From positions 7,422,997 through 7,486,996 of the forward strand of contig NW_026946359.1 of NCBI RefSeq assembly GCF_035222275.1: a stretch of DNA of 64,000 nucleotides. The letters run 5' to 3'. A program made the position numbers and the translations under genes. The DNA comes from Podospora bellae-mahoneyi. Lineage: Eukaryota; Ascomycota; Sordariomycetes; Sordariales; Podosporaceae. Positions 1 through 11,389 of the stretch are shown here, in pieces (position 1 is the first letter of the stretch; each line of letters begins with the position of its first letter). The notes under the pieces were generated by a model. It made no database searches. It saw only the letters and a list, made by a program, of their open reading frames with translations, and was not told the origin of the DNA.

Positions 1-2
1 GC

Positions 3-1121
3 ATGTTACAAGAACCTTTTTTCAAGGAGCTTCAAAATGACGGTGGACTACTGCCCGTGACAATTCATCACGACCAAGTAAACGGCGTCACGATCTTGAC
101 GCTCGAGGCGGGCAAAGCCCATGGCGTCGCCATTGGCGACGAGTATGAGGCAGTCCCATTCTACGCCCCTGAAACAGGCGAGGCAGTCAAGGAGTTTTCA
201 GATCAAGCAATCACACTCAGAGTAGTGGAAGTGTACACTCTGACATCAAGTGTTTGTCACCAGGATGAGTCTGTCGTTACCTCGAGGTTCTCTGCGAAGA
301 CAGTAACGTGGAAGGCTAGATTGGTGAGGTCATGCTGTTCAAACGAAGGGCTTGTTCGACTGCCACAAGATATGGAAGAAGCTGAACTGTCGAGGCTTGC
401 GAAAGAGGTGGAAGACAGTCCTTACGTCAAACTACTCAGCTGGGATGATCGATCATCGCCGATTGCGTTTAGTGTCACGATTGATGGCACAACCAACAGC
501 TATGTAGTTCATGATGCTACCGGATCTCCCGTTACCCGGGCCCCAATGATTCGAAGGGGAGATTGTGACGCCATCAAGTCTCTCGCGAGAGTTCTAGGGC
601 ACTTGGCGAAGTTCATGTTGTTCAAGAATTTGAGGCACGAGGAGGCGGATGAGGGATTCAAGGATTCTGTGTCATTCGAGGTCATCGGACACACATGCGG
701 TGAGGACGGTTGGTATACGGTCAAGCACGAAGACGATTGGAAACTCCAGATCAGGAACATGAGCAAAGAGACACTGTACATCGGAATATTTAATTTTGGC
801 TTTTGGTGGGAGATCGATAACCTGCTTTCGGGTCAAGGTGAGGGTGAGTTTCTGACGCTACAAAGCGTGGGTCATGCGCTGGAATCCACTGAATCTCTTG
901 GTTTGGAATGGAAGCTTGACGAGGAAGATGGCGATGAAAGAGAGGACGTTGTCAGGTTGTTCATCACAGACAAGCCTACCTCTTTTCAAGGCATGGAGTT
1001 GTCTTCACTAAAAGCTGATATAGGGCGGGGAGATGAATCGGACTCTTTGGTGCCACAAAATGTCATCGGCGGAAGGTTTGCGGTTCGGACTTTTAAAGTT
1101 AAAACGAGAAGATACAGGTAG
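3..1121 (+). CDS. C-terminal part of a fungal caspase-type (peptidase C14-like) protein, 5' truncated by the window edge
   Basis: The frame is open to the left edge, so only the last ~372 residues are visible and the first Met shown need not be the start. A segment near residues 25-52 (VTILTLEAGKAHGVAIGDEY) matches the beta-rich module that follows the caspase p20 domain in fungal caspase-domain proteins, as I remember that family. The catalytic His/Cys would lie upstream of the window and cannot be checked. The rest is a soluble, acidic protein with an Asp/Glu-rich stretch near residues 305-318 and a basic end, with no membrane segment. There is no visible intron in this part. Family assignment is from recall of the motif; function in cell death or allorecognition is inference. 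Confidence 0.55.
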   Translation: MLQEPFFKELQNDGGLLPVTIHHDQVNGVTILTLEAGKAHGVAIGDEYEAVPFYAPETGEAVKEFSDQAITLRVVEVYTLTSSVCHQDESVVTSRFSAKTVTWKARLVRSCCSNEGLVRLPQDMEEAELSRLAKEVEDSPYVKLLSWDDRSSPIAFSVTIDGTTNSYVVHDATGSPVTRAPMIRRGDCDAIKSLARVLGHLAKFMLFKNLRHEEADEGFKDSVSFEVIGHTCGEDGWYTVKHEDDWKLQIRNMSKETLYIGIFNFGFWWEIDNLLSGQGEGEFLTLQSVGHALESTESLGLEWKLDEEDGDEREDVVRLFITDKPTSFQGMELSSLKADIGRGDESDSLVPQNVIGGRFAVRTFKVKTRRYR

Positions 1122-1228
1122 ATAAGATATTTGTGCAGGTTGGTGTTACAATGGAAGGAGATTGTCGAGGTTCCTAGGCGAGGTATCAAATGAATTCGTT
1201 CGTGTATAGACCTTGTGGCCCTAGTCCT

Positions 1229-1690
1229 CTACAGCCTTTAAGTCTTCCTCCGCGATATAAGCGCCTCCCCGGACGGGATTGCCTGATTCATCACATAGTC
1301 TGTAAGAGTTCCGATTGCCATGACTGTCCCTTCTTGCTTCATCAATTGTAAATGGACCATTTTCCTGAGGGTTTGCCGACTTCAACACCACCTCATCCCC
1401 CCGAATGAATCTGAAAGCCTGTTCAGGCTTGTCGTAACTGGGCCTTCCCCCATCTGGAACAAGGGTGAAGGAGCGATCATCTGGGGACCTGTTTGAACTT
1501 CAGTACTGGACAAACTACAAGTTCTGCTCCAAGGGAAGCACATGTGCTCCATTTTTATCTGTACGCACGGGTTTGCCTCGGGCGTTGCCATCTTGAGCCC
1601 AAAAGAGTTGCGATTGCTGTGTGATGAGGTTGGCAAGATGGAAGTGGCGATCTGTCTCTTGATGTTTGAACGGGTCAGAGAAAGCGAATT
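1229..1690 (-). pseudogene. Decayed small protein with a gDeV...GPfTI...LCDesGnPV fold, two in-frame stops
   Basis: One minus-strand frame reads as protein from about 1690 down to a TAG at 1229-1231. Its last third (FRFIRGDEVVLKS, then GPFTIDEA, YRLCDESGNPVRGG and AEEDLKAV) looks like the small beta-rich fungal hypotheticals in which a gD-x-V strand is followed by a GPY-I strand and an edG strand. Within the frame are a TAG at 1515-1517 and a TGA about 18 nt further on. Both could arise from CAG and TGG by C-to-T change. A 30-nt GT-AG interval covers both stops and keeps frame, but it is shorter than the other introns here. No convincing start codon is visible upstream. I call it a relic, with a very short intron as the alternative. 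Confidence 0.4.
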
Positions 1691-1766
1691 TATGCTATGC
1701 TGGACGATGATACCTGCGGCGGAAGACTGGCCCTATATAAGACAGTTAAAGATGACCAAAAGGTAG

Positions 1767-2792
1767 CTCCAATCGACCTTTCTTCGCAAGCTCTCTCGCT
1801 CTAGGGACGTGGTAATTGCTCAATTCGTTTCCATAGTTCCATCATGGCTGCTTCTCATCTTCATGCTGTCGGGGTGTACCCAACTGAGCCAATAACATTG
1901 AAACGTGTACCAATGGGGACCAAGATACCTACTTAGATGCCTGGTTGGGCTTCGATTACCCGCGGAAAGGTGGTTCCAGCCAGGTATCTTTGCCCGAATG
2001 ACCGTAGCAGCCACACTCACCAAGCGGAAACGATCGGAAATGATAGCTGCCACGACATAAATATCGAGCCGGAGAGAATATTGCCGGGGGCTGAGCAAAA
2101 GGTTTGTGCACTGCGGAAGCCAATGGCGGTTTAGCCCACACGTCGCATGACTGAACGCCCCGCAATATCATGACGCCGGTAGATCCGTCGGCAATAACAT
2201 ATTGTACAAAATTTGCGTACCGAATCTACCATACATTTCAAAGACATACATCTGCTTACGTCTGAGTTCATTCTATTTTGTAGAACCTTTTGACATGCGT
2301 TGTGGATTTGAACAGCCGCAATCTTTGCCATCCCAAACATCAGTGTACGTTTCTCTACTCAGGATCAACAGTCCTTGTTACATACGTTGCTAAGGCAGCG
2401 GCTTCGTTATGCAAAGAACACCAAACCGTTCCCCTCCGACTGATATTGAGCTCGGTCTACATCAGAACGTCACTCATCTAACAGATGCAGCGCCCTCGCA
2501 TCCCGGCGCCCACGCCATGAGATGGGCGCCATGGGCGACAGGCCACCAGTCATGGTTGGCACTCAAGGGTTTGCTATTGGATCTACAAGATGGGGCCAAG
2601 AGAGCATGTGCCGGACGCACCGGCACCTGTGGAAATGGTCCCAAATTAGTTCACAAAACATGTAGTACGTCGCGAATCGATACAACGCATTGCATCAATT
2701 TTCTGCGCTTGTCAACCCGGTTCGGGAAGCAAGATGGTTAACTCCCGATAGTTGAAGATTTCCCCAATGGCTACCCTCGCCTGTCAGCACTG
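1767..2792. other. Intergenic, no gene recognised
   Basis: Several frames are open for 60-110 codons on both strands, but none shows a recognisable motif, a signal peptide or a coherent hydrophobic pattern. I see no tandem repeat. The last ~40 nt before 2793 read in frame with the downstream gene (ending GYPRLSAL) and are probably part of it. Confidence 0.4.
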
Positions 2793-3754
2793 ATGGCCGG
2801 TCACGAGGCTTTCCTTGTGACAAGGCGGTTCTCCCACGTGCGAACACGTTTGTTGCTATGGGAACAGGATCGGGTCGCTGAATTGGAAACGAAGTTGAAT
2901 AAAATTGACAATGAGGAGAAACACTCGTTATACCTCGGGAGCAGACGGAAGGATAAGAATCAAGAAAGACGCGCGGTAATTGCTGAACTTCAAGAGGCAA
3001 TCAAGTCTTATGGTGGGCTTTCTCCCTTTTCTCTTCTTTTTCTTTGTACTTGTTTTGAATTCAGCTCAAATAAATATCCACTGAACACCAAGACGGCCGG
3101 TCTCTCATTTGTACCCTCTAAGAAGGTTGATACCTGGTACTAAGACGTATCCCACAACTTTACAGACGATCTAGTGACCCGTTCAATCTTCATGCTTGGT
3201 CCACAACCAGCGTACAAGAGAGATATTGCCAGTTTGCAGAATTGGCACGTCGCTAATGCCAGTGTTACTAGAGCTGAGATGGATTTTTTGAACCGCCAGG
3301 AGGACTTGATGTCGGTTTCATCTTCATCCAACACTGATGTCCTTCCACTGTGGGTGGAGAGAGATGTCACGGAGAAGGCGCTCTCATTTTTTGGAGTAAG
3401 TGCCGCTTGACTCAAGTGATACACTAGGTATGCTGACAAGTTTGTCTCTATTGATAGGTAGGTGAATCCGGTGTATCAAGGGACCCACTCATGCATATAT
3501 ACCCTCGAAAGTTAACCGCTCGGCTGGCACGGGCGATCATCACCTCGTTCATCATTCTCCTTGTGCTTCTCCCGGTGGTCATATGCTATCGTGTAACCAA
3601 CCCCGGTGCCAGACTCGCCATCGTCATCACCACCACAGCACTTTTCCTGTTGACTTTATCATTGTCGACAAAAGGAAAGATGCTGGAGCTGGTTGTGGCT
3701 GGTGCAACATATTCGACAGTCTTGATCGTTTTCATCACGGGACCTGGAACTTGA
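2793..3754 (+). CDS. DUF6594 family membrane protein
   Basis: Three exons join in frame: 2793-3012, 3166-3395 and 3458-3754, giving about 248 residues. Exon 1 carries the DUF6594 signature: MAGHEAFLVTRRFSHVRTRL, then LLLWEQD and a helix of VAELETKLNKID type. The C-terminal exon holds three hydrophobic segments, starting near AIITSFIILLVLL, LAIVITTTALFLL and MLELVVAGATYST, which is the usual topology of a cytosolic helical domain followed by a three-helix anchor. The codons just before the chosen ATG (GYPRLSAL) also match the family, which normally starts upstream, but a TAA closes that frame about 15 codons earlier. The true start may lie in an unseen 5' exon or be lost to an indel. The family is common in ascomycetes and its function is unknown to me. 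Confidence 0.75.
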
Positions 3755-3859
3755 CAACAGTATCAATTCTACAGGATCTGGAAGAGACAGCTCATCAACA
3801 ATGTGGGAAAAGTTCGTTCATTCATATCATCATAGGTATCAAAGTCGCTAAACAAAATA

Positions 3860-4985
3860 TCAAAGATCCAAATCCTCCTTCCTCGACTTGCCGTTTTGCA
3901 AATCAAGATACGGCGCTTCACCCAGTGAGCAAACACGATCACCCGCTCTAGGGTCACTGTAGTCGTATGTGGCACAGTGCCATGTGCTCCTGTTGTCCCA
4001 GATAGCAACATTGTTCTTGTTCCACCGGAATCGTACCTGAGCGTCGTGATTCTGTGTGACCATGTTGAAGAGGTAGTTGAGAAGAATGGCCGACTCGTCC
4101 TTGGTGACGCCGTTGATGCGCCTGGTGAAAGCCCTTGTTAACGTCGACGGAGTTCCAGCCGGTTACAGCTATTATCATGTCAGCAAATATTCAGGTCTTT
4201 CCAAAACTGAAAAAAGAGAACTCACGATTCGTCCTGATAACAGGATGCACAGCTGTCAACCCCGCCCCCTTATTCAACGGCGAACCCCTCTCACACTCCC
4301 TCAACAGATTCCCCGAATTCCTCGCCTCGTCCAAAAAGAACTTGGCATCATGCGTAGCCGTCAGCTTCTTCAGCATCTCCCTCATCGGTTCCGACAACCG
4401 GTCATACACGTCATACCTGCTCGCCCAAAGCGTATCACCGCCCGTCACAGGCAAGGTGTGAATCTTCAGCATGGCGTAATCACTCGGCACCGGCTCAATA
4501 GTGATATCACTGTGCCAAGCATTGGAGGCGTATCGACTGACGTCCGAGAGCTGGTGCGTGAGGCCGCCGCCCTTCTTCTGCTTCTGGGACGAGATGACGC
4601 TAATTTGGTCGCCGAGCTCTGAGCCCTCCTCGGTCAGGGGGTGCACGTGAAGGCCCGAGGTGGAGGGGCAGCCGGCGAGGGTGGTGAGCCGGAGCATGAA
4701 GTCCTTGAGCTCGTTGGGGGTGACATCTTGGTTGCGGAGAAAGACGACGCCGCGGGAGGAGACGGTGTAGGCTAGGTCGCGGAAGAGTTGGTCGTCGGCT
4801 TGGAGGAGGTCGCGGATCTGGAGGGTGGGAAATTCGCGGCCGATGACGGGGGTAGGGTCATCGTGGGGGTATTGATCCAGGGATCCGGAGTAGGTGAGGC
4901 GTTTTGTGAGTTGTGATCTGGCGATGTCATGGCCACCAAAGATGGTGGCCTCAGTCTGAGGCGAAGACGTGATAGCGGCAGGCAT
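3860..4985 (-). CDS. TauD/TfdA-family Fe(II)/2-oxoglutarate dioxygenase, one frameshift
   Basis: Exon 1 (4985-4226) and exon 2 (4168-3860) join at a GTGAGT donor and TAG acceptor; about 355 residues once one indel is discounted. Exon 1 has the GVVFLRNQDV strand and the first iron ligands in NAWHSDITIEP (HxD). Exon 2 has the distal histidine in WDNRSTWHCATYDY and the following DPRAGDR arginine typical of 2-oxoglutarate binding. This fits fungal alpha-ketoglutarate-dependent taurine/sulfonate-type dioxygenases, cytosolic, with no signal peptide. After codons for DVNKGF the frame slips by one base near 4128-4130 (a run of three A on the plus strand) and the conserved RRINGV segment continues in the next frame. 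This is a recent inactivating insertion or a base-calling error. The substrate cannot be read from sequence. Confidence 0.8.
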
Positions 4986-5277
4986 TTTGGTTCAAACAAA
5001 ACAAACAAGGACACAATCACATGTATTTTGGGGGGGGCAAACTGAGTAGGTCGTAGAAGCGAAATGATGGGGAAATATTGACAGACTCGCGTCTCTTATT
5101 AATCTGCAGGCAGAAGCATGATTGGGAAGCATTCGGGCTTCGATACTCTATCAGGATGTTGTTAACCACCGTGGTTCGACGCTTGGACAAACGTCTTGGC
5201 GCCGGAGAAAATATCGGAGAAATCGTGTGTAGTAGTGATGGCGTCAACGGCGCTAAGTAGGCCAATGTTCACATGTT

Positions 5278-7961
5278 GTGCTGACCACGGTCCACTCGCA
5301 GACAGCTTCATCCTACAGCGAGGCTTTTGACAGCTTGCTTAACGCCTATCAGGACATATGGGAACAGCTTCCATTACTGGGCGAATACGCTTCCGCGTTG
5401 GAACAAAGGCCCCATCTTCGAACTGTTCTCGTCTGGATATACAAGAACATTCTGGAGTTTCATCGAGAGGCAATCACATACTTCAAGCATCGAGGTTAGC
5501 TACCTTACCCACACAGCCGCCTCCAATCAACATACAAATTACTAACATGCTTGGGATTCCAGTATGGAAACAAATCTTCCAAGCTGCCTGGAGAGGGTTT
5601 CTGCCCAAATTCAACTTCATCAAGGAAAATATGGCTCGCCACAGACGACTATTGGAGAATGGAGCCACGCTCGCCCAGCTTGAAGAGATAAGCAATTTCC
5701 GCCGGAATGTTGAGCAACAGTTCGAGATACAATGCAAATCCGAATTAGACCGCCAGCGCAATGAAACCATCGCCTGGCTCAATCCAGTTCCTCCACCCAC
5801 TAGAGAAGCACAGGGAGGCAAGAGCTTGGTGCCCTGGTTCAGGCAAATGGCTCCTTGACTCCCAGCGATTCCAAGACTGGTTTCGTCCCGCGTTCCGCAG
5901 AAACCCTCTTCTGTGGATTACAGGCATTCCTGGAGCGGGCAAGTCAGTGTTGGTATCCATCATTGTCGACGAAGCAAGGGATCTGAATACAGACGCCACT
6001 GTCGCATTCGTTTTTTGTCAGCCAAACGACCCCAACACGAACACATTCGTTGCCGTGGCTCGAGGGCTTATCTCGCAACTAGTGACCCAAAACAGTTCCT
6101 TGATCACCAACATGGCCGAACAAAGATCACTGAGCGGGCAGGTGACTTTGTCCACAGCCGACCTTGCCAAGTCCATGCTCAAGAACGCTCTCGGTTGTTG
6201 CAAGAACACCTACATCATCATTGATGGGCTCGACTCTTGCAGCAGAAAAGACCGGAAGGATGTCATCAGCACCCTTCGGTCAATCGTTGAAGCTCTTCCC
6301 AAGGACCAGATGGACGATATTCGGTGCATCTTCTTGTCTCAAAACGACGGCTTTGCCAAGAAAGACCTGGGTGATCTCCCCACCATCACCATCACACCGA
6401 AGGATAACAAAAATGACATTGAGACCTACTGGACATCTTGCAAGAACTACTTGGAAACAAGACTTGGTTCCCTGCAGACGCTAGGCATGGACATTGTCAA
6501 GGTGGTGACTGCCAGGGCTCATGGTATGGAAGCATACACAATCTTCTTCAATCTTGATCGGTACTGACAGCAACTGATGTAGGAATGTTTCTATTTGCCA
6601 CTTTGATGTTCCTGAATCTTGAGCCGCTTCCACTGCGTGAGCTTCAGGCCGAGCTGCGGCAAATACCAGAGGGCCTTGATGAAGTGTGAGTGAGACATGC
6701 CTCAGACCCTGACTCTACACCCCTTTAACAACTAATAAGCGCTGTCAAAGATACGAACGGATAGTGCGAAATCTGCTCTCACATAAGAACTTCCGGCGCG
6801 AGGATCGCCTTGACTTGTTGGGCTGGCTTGCTTGCGCCCGGAGGCCACTCAAATGGTACCAACTTCGAGGCGCGGCTGCCATTGACTTGGAGGGTCAGAC
6901 TGTCATCTATGAACAACTGGTCCCTCGAACATTAAAGCAGGGTCATCGTGATATCTTCGGTCCGTTGGTCGAGCAGGGCCCGGATGACACGCTACAATTC
7001 ATTCACCCAACGGCAAGAGAGTAGGTTCAGTCCAAGTAGTGCTTGCAGGTGATGGGACGCAGGAAGTTGACATTTGACCAGGTATATCCTTAAACACCAC
7101 TTCGAAAATCATCGCGCACACCTGGACCTTTCGAACCTCATCATTCCCTACCTCACTCTACCACAACTACAAGCAGGCGTCGACACATTCTTGCTTCCGT
7201 GCTACATTGACGCAGGCTACTATGCATTCTTGGAATATTCCGTTACATGCTGGTCACTCCATTTGCAAGAGGCACTTCACGCAACAAGTGCTGCAAGCCC
7301 AGATCTTGAAGAATTGTCCGAATCTCTGGATGTGTTACTTGATACCCACTACACGCCGACCCAAGAGACATCGCTTGGCCCCGTCGATATCCCAAAGACT
7401 GTGCAAAAGAGTCTTAATCGATTACAAGACCAAGAATTCTTCCAGAGGTTATGCCTGGCAGTCACTGCAGCAAAACGGCAACTGTGTCAAGAAGGGTCGA
7501 CAAAACCGGACCATGGGTTGCTTGACTTGAGACCACTGTTGATGAGGGTGAGAGAGACACTCGCTATGCTCGCCGAATCTGGCAACATGACCCATGACCA
7601 GCGGACACTTTTTCACGAGTTTTATGGCCCCAACTGGTTCAAGTGTTCAGTCATGAACTGTGAGTTCTTCCACAAGGGGTTTCGGACGCGGACGCAACTT
7701 GACAATCACACCAACTGGCATGAAAAGCCATTTTTGTGCATGGTACCAAATTGTGACCTTGGTTCAACGTTTGGCTGGGCCACGAAGGATGGCCTCCAAA
7801 AGCATCTTCTTGAAGCACACGGCATCGATATTAGCGATCCGGCCAAAGACCTCGAATTTCCGTTACCGCCCACGAAGCAAGTTTCTGAAACCTCTAACTC
7901 GGCGAAGTTTGCTTGTCCTGCGTGTCCCAAAACCTTCACCCCCAGCCGTCACCCAAATTAA
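5278..7961 (+). CDS. NACHT NTPase with C-terminal C2H2 fingers (fungal NLR-like), one frameshift
   Basis: Exons: about 5278-5494, 5563-6523, 6583-6685, 6751-7020 and 7082-7961, with consistent phases and CTAAC/CTAAT branch points in introns 1 and 3. The N-terminal helical domain (AFDSLLNAYQDIW, then VWKQIFQAAW) is the one found before NACHT in fungal NLR-like proteins. The NACHT core has Walker A GIPGAGKS and Walker B YIIIDGLDSC, then LSQNDG and DDIRCIF. Near residue 480 onward come winged-helix and superstructure segments, ending in C2H2-like units (CSVMNCEFFHKGF...H, CMVPNCDLGSTF...H) and a last unit FACPACPKTF that stops before its histidines. Between WLNPVPPP and REARAWCPGSGKWLL, around 5795-5815, the frame shifts by one base. 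The first codon is uncertain because no ATG lies in frame just upstream. Likely role: signalling ATPase in non-self recognition. Confidence 0.82.
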
Positions 7962-9158
7962 TGAAAAAAACATTCAGAAGCTGTAGAAAACTGCTTTTGA
8001 TGTACATACGAATTTTCAAGACGATTGAAGCCGACGTTGTGGACAAAACAGCTCCCAAAGTGCAAAAATAGCGATTTTTGCCATTGCACCGCCCTTGAAA
8101 TCAGAAACCGAAACTGGCGTGCGCTGGGTCACGTCAACACACCAAAACCTGGACCCAGCAGTCTGGTTAGAGCTTGCAGGGTTCCTCGGATTTTCAAGCT
8201 TTCCCGGTCGGCAACGGTTTCAACTGCCGAACCCTTACCCATGCAGACCCTTACCCAGGAAAAGCAGGGGGGACAGGACATTCTCACCAAGAAACATGCT
8301 TAACAAGTACAACAGAATAACACAAAATAACACACACCAAGAGTTATTTCAATATCTATCATCTATCTTCCCTATCCCGAGATGGCGTATAACCCGCAGT
8401 CATCAACAACTCGAAGCATCCAAGCGATCGTGGATGTGTCGAGTCTCGAGGGTTTGGCAATGGATAAGTGCAGTGGGGAAAGTCAGCCCATCCTGGGTGA
8501 CTGCAATGCGATCTCACTGGCGAAATCAGGTTTCACGTGCTGGTTCATGTGATATTTCTGAGCGGATGATTGAGAATCCCCCGATTGGCTAGCCATCCAC
8601 CCTGCACAACCCGTCAGCCGGCACGAGGAGAAACACCTTTTCCGCCGTGATCACTGCTCATCCAGAGTAGGGAGCCTCACCGAACCCAATTCATCACCCT
8701 CCATGTTGGGGTGGCCAGGCAAGGCACATGACACAACATGTGACACAACCATGCTGATTGGATAAGCCATGCGCAGCATAACTGGATGTTCACAGCCTCA
8801 ATGCATACTAACTTATGCATGTCCTTCATGACGCTGGACCCAGCCAAGTCTTATTGCACCTGGTCTTTTTGGATGGAACCGCATTGTTTGCATTCTCAAA
8901 TGGGTCTCTGTTCGCTTATAGTCCTGCCGTCAAAAGCAGGGGGAAGAGAGTCTCTGGTCAACAATGGTGTAAAAAAACAGTTGGGCACCAAACAGTCAAG
9001 ACAGCCAACAAAACCAGAGAAAAAGATCAAACAATTGGCACTGCCCCTAATAAACCAGAGAGAGACCCCTTCTCCAGTGATAACCCCCAGCCGCCCCTAC
9101 CTAGATCACCTCCTGTTCCACACACATCCACCCCCCTTCCCACCTCATCCACTCCTCC
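7962..9158. other. Intergenic, no gene recognised
   Basis: Follows the abrupt end of the NACHT zinc-finger array. Continuing codons in the other frames do not restore a C2H2 pattern. Remaining open frames (about 8095-8592 and 8786-9186) have no recognisable motifs. No repeat or RNA gene seen. Confidence 0.4.
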
Positions 9159-9491
9159 TCACTGCGAAACAAGCCAATTGACATAAACCCCCTGGCACTT
9201 GAGCTTGCCATACGCCCCAATCCTGTAGTCCTTCTCCCCGGGAAACAAGCTGCCAAACTTCTCAATCGCCTTCTTGATGTGGAGCCGAATGTCCTCGTTG
9301 CCCACCGAGTGCAAGATGCCGTTGAGCACCGCCCAGGTTGTGTACGCACACGTGCCCGGATTCGACGAGCCTTCTGCGGCCGAGGCCGCTGTCCCTGTAA
9401 TTAATTGCGTGTCAGCAACAGGCTTGCTCCCGCTCGAGAAATTCCAGGAGGCTTTCTCGGAAGACAAGCCCAGGTGGAAGCGAAGGGGCAT
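9159..9491 (-). CDS. Orphan small protein of about 110 residues
   Basis: The frame is open from 9797, but the segment from the ATG at 9491 to the TGA at 9159 is the part that looks like protein. Its second half (TCAYTTWAVLNGILHSVGNE, a helix, then SLFPGEKDYRIGAYGKLKCQ and a hydrophobic end VYVNWLVSQ) has a steady amphipathic pattern with two cysteines. A CAG preceded by an AT-rich tract occurs before the GTAASAAEG segment, so the N-terminal third could be intron and the real start further upstream. No family recognised. No signal peptide on this model. Confidence 0.4.
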   Translation of the reverse strand: MPLRFHLGLSSEKASWNFSSGSKPVADTQLITGTAASAAEGSSNPGTCAYTTWAVLNGILHSVGNEDIRLHIKKAIEKFGSLFPGEKDYRIGAYGKLKCQGVYVNWLVSQ

Positions 9492-9797
9492 TGACAGTGG
9501 CGGAATTATTGTTCTGTGATTTTGGACATGGGAGTACGTAGGGTGTCGCTTTATCCACCAGTAATGAAAGGTTCTGGACATGATTATGGGGCTTCTATGA
9601 TGGATATAATTTGATGTTAAACCGTGGTTGTGCAATGAGCCTGGTTGGGGCAGCTTGGTAGGAAGATGGAGGAAATTGGATGCACCACCCTCAAGTTTTT
9701 TATAAGGACTTACTGGCATATGCTCTGACAGAACCTCTCCGTGGATATCATCCCAGCTGATGAGGTAAGCTCCACTCGCTCCCCTCGCCAAACACAT

Positions 9798-11389
9798 CGC
9801 GAACTGTCTTTTACTTATTATTAAAAGTGTCTATGAGGGTTCAATTATGTGACACTGAAAAGAATCCGCTTCCCGTATTTCATCATTCGTCAAGGACATA
9901 AGTTGAAAAGTGCTCACTCGGAAATATCCATCGGGCGCCGAGGGGACAGGAGCGTGTATTCATAAGCCGCTTATAAACGATTTCTGTTTGATACATATAT
10001 ACCAAGGCCGGAGATTCCAGGGTTTGGGCGCCGCACTATTCCCCCACTCGTATGCAGTCTGCATACACTGCATGTGCTCTCTGGATTAAAATGCCCATGA
10101 CGACCGTGACTCGACTTCTTCCTCGACGGTGCAGAATCGCCTGCTTCAAGCCATAGGATCGGGAGCTTCAACGGTCCCCGGAACCTGCAACTGACCGAGT
10201 GCTGCAATACCCGGACGTGCCATTTCTCATGCCAGTCAAAGCGCTGTGTTTTGTTGACAGCAGCCACGACGCTTTATAAGATTTGCGCTATTTGGCAGGA
10301 ATCTCCATGCAAAGCGCAGACCTCGTGTTCAGCTTGCATCTTCAACTGCAAGATTCCCGCCCTTGGGTTGTGGCTGCTTCGTTTCCCCGCTTGGATGAAG
10401 TTCTTCCCCCCTTGGACTGCTGTCCATCTACTCTACCCTCTATGGGGTACATAGAGTATCGAAGAATAAGCCACGAAGCCGACCACGATGCAAGAAAAAC
10501 CACTTCAGAGAAACGCGAGATTTTGATCATATTCCCGTCGACGTCATATATCCCCCACATGGTTGGTTATGAGACACTTTGGCAGAGAGTGTTACATTGC
10601 CTCGGATGCTGTGCCACTGGTTATCCCACATCTCGCGTTTACTCGCGGTCGGGTTTATCTCGCCTCTCGGAGATATTTCACATTGAACCTGCCAGGTAGC
10701 TCTTGTTACACTAGTACCTACATTCGAACGTACTGATAGTTTTTAGCATAGAAAAGCACAACTGGTGACAGTACGGGAGTGGCCTCGGGCTCGGTGTCGC
10801 TGTGTGTCCGGGCACAGCATTTTTGGGGGTTGAGTCTCAACAGTAGGTACCGGATCATGCATACCGAACGGAAAGAAGCGTGCAACCTGTCAGGTAGCCG
10901 CGCGGTTGAGAACCAGCTACCAGAGATGTCTGCCTGGGTTATGGGGCATAGAGACAGCCTGGGCTTGGTTTAATGAGTCTAAAATGAGAAAAATGGGCGA
11001 AGAAAGGGGTGATTGGTTCCGCAAACCGACCTTTGGCGATCAGAATGATGCAACTGCAGCGATATTTATTAAATCTCCAGCATTCGCAGGTCCAGACATA
11101 TAGTAACGTTACGTTGATGTGTTCCATGCCACAACTGGCTTTATGAATGAGACACAAACTTGGGCGGTCGGCCTGGGAGGACCCGACCCGGACCGTCAAA
11201 TCTTGGTATGGCCCCCACGGCCAGGCGGCAGTTCAGTTGCCCCTTTTGTGAAGGTTTGACCCTTTTGAGGCGTGCTAGACCCCTCTATCATGATCAGGAA
11301 GAGTTTTACTCCATCCTGCTGTCTTCTTTTCGTTTGCATCACCTTGCGGTCTTTTGTTGCTTATTTCTTTACTTTCGCCGCTTGGCAAC
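9798..11389. other. Intergenic, no gene recognised
   Basis: About 1.6 kb between the orphan ORF and the kelch gene. Several open frames of 60-140 codons exist on both strands, none with recognisable motifs or plausible splice partners. The last ~150 nt are pyrimidine-rich, as expected for the kelch promoter and leader. Confidence 0.4.

Noticed and set aside
10283-10699. 138-codon plus-strand frame in the 9.8-11.4 kb gap
   Set aside because: No motif, no signal peptide, irregular composition and no splice partner.
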